Assembly (NCBI GenBank): GCA_023055355.1
Contig: JALJCS010000004.1
Span: 18,812,244-18,876,243, forward strand
Reading direction: 5' to 3'
DNA length: 64,000 bases
Source of the DNA: Agelaius tricolor
Taxonomy: Eukaryota > Chordata > Aves > Passeriformes > Icteridae
In this document: positions 11,769 to 23,764 of the stretch, piece by piece
Position numbering within the stretch: the first letter of the stretch is position 1
How the letters are laid out: the number at the start of each line of letters is the position of its first letter
Program-made: the position numbers and the translations under genes
Notes under the pieces: generated by a model
Databases searched by the model: none
Seen by the model: only the letters and a program-made list of their open reading frames with translations
What the model was told of the DNA's origin: nothing

Positions 11769-14700
11769 TGCATGCGTCCTTTGTATTTTCTATTCTTTGA
11801 CCTGCAGTTTTGAACACTGATACACAGAGTCCCTTGCAACAAAATTCACTACTATTTTGTATAATTCCTTCTCTACTGACTTATTTCAGGTATATATTTA
11901 AATGTTTTCAAAAGGATCAGCTCATATTTACAGTCCTTATTACTTTTGTCACTGCATACAGAATATATGGTAATTTTCACTTTTTAGATTTTTTTCTGCC
12001 AGAACACACAAAGTCTTCCTGCCGCTTGGTATTGTTCTATGGAGGAGGGATTCACACTTTGAGTATTTTAAATTCTTGTTGTGTTAAAATGCTGAATATA
12101 TGATCATCAGGGAGTTTGGAATGCACATTGTTGTGCTCAATTTACCAAAAATGCAATTGATTGCTTTAGCACAGATGAGTGGCTTGAACATGAGGTAATC
12201 ACACATTTACTAAAAAGTTCAGTAACAGATTATTATATTTTGGGATAAATGGTCCCTTTTTATTTTTTTATTACTGTAATTGTAAATATTACATTCTATT
12301 ATTGTCTAGTTAAGAACTCTAGTTAAGAACTAGTTTTTACAAAAATAAATTTCTCTTATAAAAATATAAAGAAAACAAAAAATAAGATCAATCAGTATAG
12401 TTGCACAGTGTCTCACCTTGAACACCAATACAGTTAATCCAAGTATATCTAGAAGACCTTTATAGATCTTTATGCCCTAAACTAGGACATAGATGCTTTT
12501 CAGAATGCCTCTATCCCAATTCAACTCAAATCATTATTAAAATTCATTTTCCATAAAAGAATAAACTGAAAAAGTATTTGAAACCCCATTAATGGTTTTG
12601 TTGCAATCTTGTATTATCGGGAGTGGAGAGCAGCTTGGAAGAGAGATGCCGGGAGATATATGTGATTCCCATTTTAAACTTTTGCAACTCATACATAACA
12701 GCTACTGTTACTCAGATATGGTTAGAGCCTATCACTAAAAGCTCACTATGCTCTTTCAGCTATAAATTTAAGGTAAAAACTATTAGAAAGGTTATCTTTA
12801 TAAAATTTGAAATTGCATTATGTAATCAAATTGACTAATTTGCCCAAAGGTTATAAATTGTGGAGCAGAAGATATTTACATAGTCTAGAGTAAAATAATG
12901 TAATTTTTAATAGAAAGAAAAATACTTTCTTCAATAATGTGAACCTCAGGTAGTTTCAGCTATCTCTCCTGACATGTTCAGATATATAAGTAAACTGCAT
13001 TTTAGTGAAAGAGTTCATAAGAAATATGGTGATGTTTAGTAGTTCAAACAAAAAGCCATAACATTTCTAAAATAGCATACTAATTTTCTTAAATAGCTTC
13101 CCTGAGGTTCCACATTTTTTAATGTGTGCAGAAACTTATGAGGTACATTCTTGGAAAAATTAATACTGCATTACAGCTTTAATGCAAATTTTTAATAACT
13201 CCTTAATAAGGTCTATTAATCATAGTCTTAGTATAGTCAATTTTGTGTAAAGAAGATTTCAAGTAATTCTATACTTTTTAATTTTGGAGCTTCACTATAC
13301 ATATTTGGTATTATGTGACCGGAAAAGTTTTGTTTGTTTTTCCCTTTGTTTGCTTTTCTCTTTGTTAACCTCCCTTCATTTTCCCTATAAATTACAGTGA
13401 ATAAACCTTCATTTACTACTGCTTTAATTCTTTGTTGGTTTTGAGGCAATTGATTGCCTTATCAAAAAGAACTGCATTTTTTTAATGGCTGTGACTGTAA
13501 TAATTTGTAGTTGTAACAAAGCTGTGGTATTATTTAATTAGCAAGTTGTTAAAAATTATGAATCTTTTTGAGTGACAACTTAGTTGTTTAGGCTCCACAG
13601 ACAGAAGAAACTGATATTTCTACAAGATCTTGACCTAAAATAGTACCTGAAAATGAGATCTTTCTTATCCCTAAAGTGCCATTTCTTTCTGCAGACTGTA
13701 AAGTTAGGATGACTGGCATAGGAATTGCTATCTGCACAGTAAGCATCTATAAATTTATCTCTAAAGTATGCACTAAATATAACTAATTCTGGCCAGGACT
13801 ACCATTAAATCTTTCTGCATGTCCATTTTTGAAAAATGCTCACTTGGAGATGAACTTTCTATGTCTGTTCATAATGAAAAATTAATCTTTTTAAAGAAAA
13901 AAAAACAAAAAAATGTTCTTTACTTTTCCTTTTTGCAGCCTATTCTTTAAGGGTACAATTCTAGAATAACTGAAACTGTGAGCATTTGTATAATGAAATC
14001 ATGATATAAGTTATATAATCCAATTCAATTTTGATTTAAATACAGAAAAATAAAAGTACTGCTTCTTATGAACATTTTCTCTGTATTTAACATGCCACTT
14101 CACAACCTCTTCACAACATATATAAATAATATTTTCTTTCTGGTAGCAGAAACAAAATAATTAAAGAATCTGATTCTTTTTATAAGTTATTTGTGACAGT
14201 TCACTTGAGTTCCTAGTATGATGATGAGATTAATGTCCTGAAACACATCAATCAAGACCAATCTCCTGATAATCCTAAACTTTAGTTGCCTTATAAGTAA
14301 TTTTTTTAATGTTTCTGTAGGGATAAGCATTTTACTGCTGCTATGTCTTACACAATGAATCATTATTTTATTTTGAGACAAGGTATTTTTCCAGCTGTTG
14401 ATATTTGGCACTTTTTAAAGGATCTAGATTCTCATCCAGTTTTCAGAAGGTTATTCTCAGCAGGATTAATGAGCAAGTAATTCCTTGAAAACTGACATTA
14501 TTTTACACCTCTAATAGAGAGTATTTTTGAAGGACACAAGTTAAGAGTTAAGTCTGTGACATATAAGAAAAATTATACCCACATTAGATAGGCATCCAGA
14601 TTATAATGGTCCGTTTCTAGTCTTAAATTCAGATTTTACATATTCCTTACATATTCTCCCCATGAAATCAAAAGCAAACTGTTCTTTCAATCCTTAAAAA

Positions 14701-16661
14701 CCAAAACCAACCACCAAACAATAAAGGATCTGACTTCCATACTACATTCCTAAATTATAAGCAATGTCTACTTTAATTCTTGTACACTGCAAATATCTGT
14801 AAGCAAATACTATAAGCATACAGCCAAAATTACTAACAAAGGAATTAAATTGCATGCTAAATAAAGTAAATGAAAGTGATTTCAATAATTTCTGTGTAAG
14901 AGAAATTCATCTGTACCTTTCCTTACCATAAATTAAAAATATTTTTTGGCTCAGATTTTTGTTCTGTTTTGTGTTTATTTATATACACACAATGATTTAC
15001 ATGCACACATTAAATTGGTAAATATTCTAAAATTCTACTATTAAAAGATTTTGCTTTTGTTAACAGTGGTAAGTAAAAACAGTTTATTTAGAAAAACAAT
15101 ATTCTAAATTACTCCAGAAGGTATTATTAGTCATCCTTTTCTTTTATATTTATGTTCCAATAGATATAAGTTTTTCTTTCCTTTCAGGTATCTTTTACCT
15201 GTAAATTTTTTAAAACAGTTACATTGTTCCTCATTCTAGTTGGTAAGCCAAACAGAACAGACTGGCCTTTGGCCAAATGCATGCCTTTAATTCTAAATAG
15301 AAAAATACCCCACGTCATCTAGGCTGCTGTAGATATATTTTTGATTTCCAGTCCCTTAAGTTTACCCATGCTAAATGTTTTTCAGAAGAATTAATTTTGT
15401 CTCTTTATTCTTTTCTTGCCTGCTGATTTACTAGTCTGGTGAGTACTCTACAGAGAGTTAGTGCTTAGGAAAAAATCTATGAACTGGAACTGCATTCAAT
15501 TTAAACGGTGAGAAGCTACAGCTGTGCTATGAAAGTAATAGTCAGAGGTAAATTAGAGCTAGTTTACTATGAACTTTTCTTTCCCTTACAGGATCACTAC
15601 ATAGGGCCTTTGGACTTAGAAAACGGTCCTCCCTCAGGCTGTCTTGCCTTTTAATCTTCTAAATAACTTCTAATCTTCAGCACTGCAGTAAAAGAACGTC
15701 TGAATTAATGGGTAGGCACCAAGATAACTATTCATGTTGGTCAGAACGAGATTATATTGAGATTTTGCTGACAAAGTAATTCTAACGCTTCACACAATGT
15801 GCAAATAGTAAATGCTCGCATAGCGCTGGTGGATTTCTAAGCAACTGTGGAAAAGGTAGACATGCAACTACCCTCTAGCAATTCCAAATGTGAACATTTT
15901 GTTGGAAGGCAAAAGGTTATATAGAATAATCTATTTACAAAATCCTGCAAGCAACATTTAATCCAGTGGAAATATCTAGAATGAAAAAATAGGCAGGTAG
16001 GAGTTTCTTTGTCCAGCATGAACTCAGTTGATGAACATTAAAATAAAATGTGAAGACTAGTCTTATTTTGGAGATGTTATTATTTTTTGTCATGTGAGCA
16101 GAAATCTGAAAACATGAAAAAATTTTAAAAGTTTTCTAAATTTCTGTCTAATAAATAACACAGGAAAGCCTCAAATATGAATGTAAAGATGTTTATAATA
16201 ACTGCCAATAATAACAATAATAATCAGTAATTTCCTACATACAATGTTATTCTGAAGGAAATTTCTCAATTTGTTTTGAAAGTGAATGCAGAGCACCTGT
16301 TTTGACAGATGTGTTATAGGGCAGCAGCTGCAAGGACATGAGAAAGGACAAAAAAAATGTAATTAGGAGGTATTAAGGAAAAAATAACTTGCAATTAGTA
16401 GACCACTGAAAAATTAGGTGGAAGGGAGGCAGATCCATAACCTGGAGATCACTAGTTTCTATGATGAACATTTATATTCAAAAGACAAAGTCAACTACAT
16501 TAATTCACATTAATAAGACTTATGAACAAGGCAACTGAAATCTAGACCACTGCTAGACTTTCAAGATTATTCAGCACCTTCCAGGTATCATTGAGCAAGA
16601 GATATTCAGTTCTTCCGAAATCAGTGCATTTGAGTAATTTAGGCTGCTTTTAACTATTGGT
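11769..16661. other. AT-rich DNA, nothing recognised
   Basis: About 4.9 kb with no recognised repeat, RNA gene or exon. The frames of 60 to 97 codons (for example 11810-12103 plus, 13237-13449 minus, 14187-14411 minus) show no domain or motif I know. Confidence 0.5.
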
Positions 16662-16677
16662 GGGGGGGAAGGGGGGG
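16662..16677 (+). other. G-rich tract with G-quadruplex potential
   Basis: Two runs of seven G separated by AA, followed by a purine-only stretch to about 16690. Each run can supply two G-triplets, so the tract meets the minimal four-run quadruplex pattern on the plus strand. It is the most conspicuous G-run seen in this AT-rich window. Confidence 0.6.
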
Positions 16678-16985
16678 AAGAAAAAAAACTCCATTTCATT
16701 TTCTAAGTAAGATAGGATTTTTGTTTCTGGTTGAGAGGTTGGAGTCTTGTCTGTTTACTTTTTTGCTTGTTCTCCAGTTAATAGATTTTCCTTTATAAGG
16801 GAAGAATGATTGAATATTACATTCTGAATGTGTCATGAAAGTTCTTTAATGGCATGTCTCCCCTGAAATAGAAAATCTACATTACATGTAAATCCATATC
16901 AGGTTGTTCATTCAAATGAACTTAAAAGAATAAGTTTGTTTTAAGGCAGAAGGATTCACATAGTTCAAAGGTAATCAAAAATACA

Positions 16986-17003
16986 AGAATCATAGAATCA
17001 TAG
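16986..17003 (-). mobile_element. Minimal CR1 tail remnant
   Basis: AATCATAGAATCATAGAA is the reverse complement of the CR1 3' terminal octamer repeat (ATTCTATG)n. The sequence beside it shows no CR1 body. It is either an extremely 5'-truncated insertion or a chance octamer repeat. Confidence 0.4.
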
Positions 17004-18240
17004 AATAAGCTTCCACTTATTCTGAATATGTCATTGTAAAATTCATAGAAAAGTTATTGAAACTTCCATTTCCTTAGGTACTTGATAAATTAGACTTTCT
17101 TATGAGGAAACATATTGAAAATCCAAGAAATACAGGTACATGTCTTGTCTCCAATTTGTTCTGTTGAGATTTAACAAAAAGCTCTGGGAAAAATAAATAG
17201 CCATGTGTTCCTATGAGTTACTAATACTCAGTTACAACATGACTCTTACTTTATATATTTTTAAATTATATAAAAACCATGAAAATTAATAAATTACAAT
17301 TCAGTTCATTTAATAAGTTAAGATTATTTCTTATGACATTATACACATACTTAAATTACAGCTTGCATATGTGGGAAATTGCAGAATTGAAAAAAAAAAT
17401 AAGCAGTAAATATCTTTTTCTAAAAATTGTATATTGTTGTATTATATGCACCTATTACACTTCAACTGTACAAGAAAATACCATAAATCATTCATTACTG
17501 TTCTTCTTCAAGGCCACTTAATAACTTTTTTTCTACATTTTCAGTTGTAACCCTCTTATTTTGTTTTTTAAACAGATTTCATCATCCAATTATCTGGTGC
17601 AATGTGTGAGGAATTCAATGACATTACATTATCCTCTTGCAACTAATTTAAGACTTTATCTTTCAGTTCTTCAGAATGTATTGTTTTGGCAGCCTGAAAT
17701 AGTGGAACTTTATTTGTGTGTCTATGAACTAATGCTGATTGAGCCACCTAAATCCTTCTAAACACTTGTGATGATTTCATGTGATCTTGGGTGTTCTCTT
17801 CCCCTTCATCCTGGATGCAAGAAAAAATCCAGTCTTCCCACATTATGAAATGTGAACAGTATATTCTGGACCAATACAGGTCAGTTCAGAAGATGTCCAA
17901 TCAGAGGAAACTAATGGAGCAGGGGATGGTGGCAAAGATAAATAAAATAAATAAGATAGTTTTCTTTCCCTCCAGGCTTGAATGGGAGTGTAGGTTAGAT
18001 ATAAATTTTTCTATTAAAGATTTAAATGTTATTTTGAATGAATATTTACAAGTCAAAAGACAGATGAGTTTTAACTGGAAAGAAAAAAAATCTTCTGTTG
18101 CTCACTTAGGATGCTAATATAAAGAAATTTATTTATAATTTTCAGACTCATAAAGCCAGTAATCTAATTGTTACATCATTCTCTGCATCCTCCTCCATCC
18201 CCTTCTGGTATCATTTTTTTCCCAGGTTTTTTACCACAAG
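17004..18240. other. AT-rich DNA with an unassigned 108-codon frame
   Basis: No repeat is identified. A plus-strand frame at 17791-18117 runs 108 codons and contains a fair splice-acceptor-like sequence (TTTCTTTCCCTCCAG near 17975). Its predicted protein matches nothing I recognise, and nothing links it to other exons. Confidence 0.4.
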
Positions 18241-18394
18241 CCCTTGTATATCCTTGGTGTTTTGTTGTTCTGCTGTTTTATAGTTTCTAGGCTGTACCTT
18301 CCTATCTTGTCAGCCCATAATTTTACTATCCTCCTGAAATTTATTCTTGTCCCTGGTGCTTTCACCATATTTAGTACCATTCACAAACTGAATA

Positions 18395-18733
18395 GCCGTG
18401 GTCTCTCCTCCCTCCTCCAGGCCATTAGCAGAGCTGTTGAACGCCTCTCCCTCATCCTGGCACCCACTATTTCACAGAGCTCTGTTTGTGGCCGCTTTTT
18501 GGGCCCACCTTCACACCTCGCACGTGCAGGTGGTTTGGCGTGGTCCGTGGGATCCTGGATCTCAGGTCCCTGCAACGTCTGTTTGCCTGCACAAGCCACC
18601 CCGTGCTTACCTGCCCATGCTGCATAGTGCTGCCAGGGGGGAGAGGGCCAGCAGAGCACCAGGGCAACAGGCAGCTCGTCTGAGGTTGCCCGGAGCACAG
18701 CTGGCTGCCTCTGCACCACCTGGGTGAGTGGGC
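18395..18733. other. GC- and CpG-richer patch, unclassified
   Basis: I count about 11 to 12 CpG dinucleotides here, against long stretches with almost none on both sides. Frames stay open on both strands (127 codons at 18244-18627 plus, 112 codons at 18381-18719 minus), which indicates low stop density in GC-rich DNA rather than a gene. On the minus strand a TATATAAG sequence lies upstream at about 18870. Candidates are the leader and LTR of a retroviral remnant on the minus strand, or a small CpG-rich promoter. A strong donor-like CTGGGTGAGT occurs at about 18718-18727 on the plus strand. None of these readings is established. Confidence 0.45.
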
Positions 18734-20170
18734 GAGCACCACTACTGACAGGGCCACCCCAAACCTCCTTGTACTCCAGCAGGTTGATTCTAACCAGGGC
18801 TTTATGCCAAGAGGGGAGACATTTCGTTTTCAGTGTGATACCTCTGATACAACAGTTTTACAGCTTATATACAGCCCACAGAGCATTTCCTAGACTATGC
18901 ACAAGACAGAAATGTTACTGAAAAAAAACCCAAACCAAAAACCCCAAATATCTAGGTTTTCTTACAGTAGGCATCATTGCATCAGCTAGAATGGAACTGA
19001 ACCAACTTCTACCAGCTGAGGCCATTCTAGCCTTATTTATCTTTAAAGCTCTAACAGTAAAAATGAGGAACAAAACTATGCCAAAATGTCATCATATTTC
19101 TCCAGTGTAATTATGAAACTAAGAAACAGTCATTATAAGCTAAAATTTAAGGAGCTTTAAATGGCTTTCACAAGTGTTTCCTTAAGCCTTTTTTTCTTTT
19201 TGCTAATAAGTGATACACTAACTTGTCTCTGTCATTCACTCTTATCTTTTTTTTTTCTTTCTTTTTTTAACACAAGCACATGCTGAAGACATTTAATGAA
19301 ATTCCATAAAGGTTTGTAACTGAGTAAAACTGAAATTATACTTGCTGTGGGGAGTTAGGAAATATGGTTGTTTTCATATCCTCATGTAATTCTATTGTTA
19401 GTCATGAGGTGAGGAAAAGATCAGTTTCCATGTTTAAAATGTTTTTTAAATTATGATAAAATGTTTTAAAATCTTTCCAGGAAGACCTAAATAATGCACA
19501 TATTTCCTAATGTAGTACAAAGTTTTTAATTTTGAAGAATATATAGTTTACTGACTGGATAACATTCTAAATTAGAATTTTGAGATTCAATGATTCTTTT
19601 CAAATCCACTGAATTTAATATCTTATAGTGGGTGAAAATAGACTTTTTTTCCTTTAAATCTTATTCATGATGGTTCTAATTAGGTATAGAATAGATGAGA
19701 GACTTGAGGCATTTTGAATCATTTTCTCCTACCTATGCATCTGTGTGATATGGAGCCATACTACAGATAAATTGTAAAAATATTTATTAAATATTATCAT
19801 ATTTAATCATCATTAATAGTCCTGAAATATTTTTATTTTTTTTTTAACCATTAATAGTCCTTAAAGCACCACTTCAGTAAATTTTCTTTCATGGCCATCA
19901 GAAACCAACTACCTGAGGAAAGGAAATCTTCCTCCTTCTAACAGTTAGTTTCCATACTGAAGTGGTAAATAACTAATAAGTAACAGTATGTGATGAAATT
20001 GTTTCAATAAAACTAGTACAAGAGAATGAATAAATAAAACTTCAATTAAACTTTCATACAAGAGAACTGAAACAGTCCTCTTCTATATGAAAAGGGCAGA
20101 GGTGAATTCAGAGATGGAAATGTACTGCTTCATTGACACTAAGTACTTCATTTCCTTAGGGAGGAACAGG
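18734..20170. other. AT-rich DNA, nothing recognised
   Basis: Holds a short A- and C-rich tract at about 18920-18950 (repeats of AAACC) and T-rich tracts near 19190-19270. No gene or repeat family is identified. Confidence 0.5.

Positions 20171-20224
<54 letters not shown>
20171..20224 (+). repeat. (GTA)18 trinucleotide microsatellite
   Basis: About 18 uninterrupted copies of GTA. It is the only long trinucleotide array in the window, and its purity suggests recent expansion and likely length variation between individuals. Confidence 0.97.
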
Positions 20225-20228
20225 AGAA

Positions 20229-20272
20229 AATTAAGTAATATTCTGAGATAAATTAAGTAATATTCTGAGATA
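20229..20272 (+). repeat. 22-bp perfect tandem duplication
   Basis: A 22-base unit beginning AATTAAGTAATATT and ending GAGATA occurs twice in a row (20229-20250 and 20251-20272) with no mismatch. It lies five bases after the GTA array. Confidence 0.95.
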
Positions 20273-20356
20273 AATTTTTAATTTTTTCTATTAAGGACAC
20301 AGTTCAAAAAATTAGTTTAAAAATCTAATACTGAAAATTTTGTAAAATATAGCTCT

Positions 20357-20834
20357 TGTTAATATATTCAGCTGATGCCTAAGGTTTTAGCTTTTATATT
20401 TTTCAGATTCTTTACTGCTTCAGTGTATAATTCTGAGCTTCATATTAAGGGGTAATAGGCTCTCTTCACAGAGTAAGTGGACAAAACAGTTCCTCCTCTA
20501 GCTGGAGACCAAGGACAAATGAGCCAAAGCTCAGGCCCAAGAGCATAAACAACAGCAGAATGAAGAGAGAAAAACAAGACGGATGTGACTTCATAATCCA
20601 AAGCTATAACTGGACGATTAAATCCAATATGGTAATGGACCAAAACTTATAAAAGTGAGAGACCCCATGACTGGTTGTCCATTTTGTGACCATTTTGGGT
20701 TCATCTTGGGTGCAGCCCTGGCTGGGCTCTTGTACTGCCCAAGGTGTATCCACTGGAGCCTTCTAATAAATGCCTACTTTATTCTTCAACTCCATCCAGC
20801 CTCTATTCTAGGTCAGCCTTCACAAGGCATCACA
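20357..20834 (+). mobile_element. Solo LTR of an endogenous retrovirus, family A copy 2
   Basis: Sister of 130-563, in the same orientation. Shared landmarks in order: CTGAGCTTCATAT, CTCTTCACAG, GACAAAACAG, CAGGCCCAA, GACTTCATAA, ATGGACCAAAACTTATAAAA with the TATA box at 20648-20655, GGGCTCTTGTACTGCCCAAG, AATAAA at 20765-20770, and CCTCTATTCTAGGT near the end. Between TATA and AATAAA this copy carries an extra run (CCATTTTGTGACCATTTTGG region) that copy 1 lacks. The two copies are diverged and 20 kb apart with no internal retroviral DNA between them, so they are independent solo LTRs. Confidence 0.78.
20648..20655 (+). promoter_or_regulatory. TATA box of LTR family A copy 2
   Basis: TATAAAAG is preserved at the position matching 408-415. 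AATAAA at 20765-20770 is the matching polyadenylation signal. Confidence 0.6.
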
Positions 20835-21279
20835 GCAGACCTTTTTAACAAAAGAGGTTTAGGTAGGACCAGACATGCTCTATGCAGGATGGATTAAAGT
20901 TCTTAACATAACCTTTAGTCATCTGACCAAATTTTACAACTGAATAAAATCATAGCTTTCACTGTCTAACATTTACATCTACCTTTTGTACTCAGTTTCC
21001 TATTACTGTTTTTCTTCTATTTTGCATATTGTAATCCTCTTTCTCTTCCACTTTTGACACTTGCCATTTTTCTTGATTACTTTATCTGGCATCTAAAATC
21101 CAGTACTTAATTTTATTGATATTTCAACAGCTTTAATATTCTTTAAAAGAGATTGTGAACCCATAGTCACTATATGGGTGAAATAACAACCCAGCTAATC
21201 ACAAGTAATAATGTTTGTAAAATACCTTTACACATAGTCAGTAAGTCTGTGTTGTTTTTATAATGAAGTTTAATACATT

Positions 21280-21345
21280 CAGAAAATCAGAGAATAATTT
21301 GGGCTGGAAATTTTTCCAACTCCATTTTTATTGCATACTTTGACT
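21280..21345 (-). mobile_element. Short CR1 tail fragment
   Basis: AATCAGAGAATAATTTGGGC followed by TGGAAATTTTTCCAACTCCA matches the antisense of the CR1 3' end (AATCATAGAATCATTTGGGTTGGAAAAGACC...). Only the last 60 or so bases of the element are present. Confidence 0.6.
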
Positions 21346-23764
21346 AAGAAAGCCTGGATGCAGGTAGACATCAAACATCTGAAAATTCAAATAATTCTAT
21401 GCACCAAATTTTTAGAATACTACGTAGAAGCCAAAAAAGAGACTTAGGACTCACAAAATACTAAGTGAAAGACATTCTTGATCTTAGTATTTCAGAAGTT
21501 CTACAATGCTGGTATTCTTTGAAAATATGTTTGATCTGCCAAAATTCTCTTGCATGCTTAGAGAGGTATTTTTTCTTCTTTTTATAAAGCATTGTTCAGT
21601 TTGACTTCAAGATTGAAATAAGTGACTTAAAATATCTGGTATGATTTTGCAGACTTTGAAATAAGATGTGTATTTTAGAACTAACATTTCTATGCCCCTT
21701 TGACCCTCCCACAGCTGGAACATCTGTCACAATTGCAGCAGCAAAATGTAATACTGAACAGAGGGTCAACACAGGCCACAGAGGTTACTACATGCAGCAG
21801 AAGATAGCGAAACAATTAAAGAGTAGTTGGTCTGCCCTAAATTCTGGAACAATGCCGCAAGACTGCTATTATCCTGAGTCAGCTGTCTTTGTCGCTCTGT
21901 GGCATTCTACCCAGGCATGGGTGGTGTGGCTAGCTTAGACTCAAGTTCCAAAGCTTGCCACTGTGTGGATTTGTATGAATAAGACACCTACATGCTCTTA
22001 CCTTCCTGTTGTGAGCGTGGTAGGCAGCAATTTAACCCCTATATTGGCCTTTGAAATCTTTACTGTGATCTTTATGTGCTTATCATTTTAGATGCTGAAA
22101 CCCAAAACCAGGAAGTGGCCTCAGTTTGCTTGCAATGGTATAATTTTTTTAAACTTATGTCTTCTTATTTTCTTCCAAAGACTTCCTCCAGTTTGATCAC
22201 TTCTCTTCAGTCTTCTTGTGCAGACAAACACACTCCTCTGTTACCTAATTTCAGTATTGGATTAAGTAGTATCAAGTTCCTTTCCAATTATTTCAGATAA
22301 TATGAACTTTCAGGTAAGTAACATTTAGATAATTGAAACTATGCTCTAATTATACGTCAGTGGTTTAGAATATTTGCCTTATTCTCCTTTTATCATGTGA
22401 GCATTATTTTTGGATCACAGTTAGACTAGTCACGCGTTTTCTTAATATAGATATGCTTCCTGCATCATTTATTTTTTACTCTAAACTCTACTAGAATTTA
22501 GAGAATTACTTTTACCACACTAAATAAGACAGTAGATATAAACTTAGCATTTTGAACTCAATAATTACTCAGCTAGTGAAATATTAATTAAAGAAAGAAT
22601 CGTTGGAATAAAGGTTTGAAAATTGCACTTTTAAAGATAATAGAAACTGCACATTGAAAACACAGACAAAACAATCATAATTTGTAAAAAGCATGTGTAG
22701 TGAGGAACCATGGTGTTAAAGTGAGTAGATGCTTAGAAAAACTTCATACAACTGTGATTCAATTATCTTAGTACTAACTGTAAGAAAGAGCAAGAGTGTG
22801 GTCCTTAGATGAACGACACCTACAAACATTTTGTCCCTTTTAAATCCTTCTATGTGGATGGCATGTCCACATCTACAGACATTTACCAAATGAAACATAA
22901 AAACTAGGCTGTTATGCAAATGGTGACCCACCTATGGAATGTTTTCTAGTCTAAGAGCTATTCTAAGATTAAATCTACTTTCCCTCCCCAGGTTTAATTT
23001 TAATTTTAGCCATGTGGCAGAAAACGGACAAAGCATGAAGTCACTGCAGCATTACAAGTCACATCTTTAGGCAAATTTCTTACACCAAGAGCTCCCATTT
23101 CTCAGAGGTTTCCTCATTCTTTGATTACTCTAGTTACTTGAAAATCCTAGCATGTGGAAACTTCCCCATAGCAAAATAATACCAACATTACTTTCTTGCA
23201 GTCGTTGGATAAAGCTCTTTTCAACCTTTCTTTTGTTGCAAGAGAAAATATGAAATTCCTGACTGAGACATGATAGCAATATGTGATGCTGTCAATGTAT
23301 GATGTGAAAGTTCAACATTAAGAAGATGAGGTCAATTTATCATGGAGTTATTGTGAATTCTGACTAAAAGTCAAGTATTTCTTGAATACTCTTACAGATA
23401 TTGTACATTCAAGTATCTGTTCTCAGACCTGTATGGAGAATGTCAGTCACAACTTAGAATGATGAAAATATGATGGCAAAAATTATTTCCCATGGATTGT
23501 GTTTATTCCCACTCCTAAAGTTTTAGCCCTGATGCAACTTCTGAAACAAACAAATTGGAACAGATATTTTGTCCTGGTTGCAAGAAAATGCTTTTCAACT
23601 ATTTTTATATATGACAAGACACTTTTTCATAGAGAAGTATATTGTAAATCACCTAAAAAATCTGTAGTCCTGACCAACAGTTTGCCAAAATCAGCAGACA
23701 CTAAATTACAACACTTAGTATAATTAGTTATGATTTCTCCTCTAACTTATTCTGTTCCAAAATT
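21346..23764. other. AT-rich DNA with a more mixed patch at 21690-22060
   Basis: The patch at 21690-22060 is less AT-biased and holds a 90-codon plus-strand frame (21666-21938) with an acceptor-like CCTTTGACCCTCCCACAG inside it. The product is not recognised and no donor is convincing. The rest shows no known repeat. Confidence 0.4.

Noticed and set aside
18244..18757. Frames of 96 to 127 codons on both strands read as a gene
   Set aside because: Frames are open in several registers at once in GC-richer DNA. No protein family is recognised.
130..20834. Possibility that the two family A LTRs are the ends of one provirus
   Set aside because: They are 20 kb apart, clearly diverged from each other, and no retroviral gag, pol or env or matching primer-binding site lies between them.
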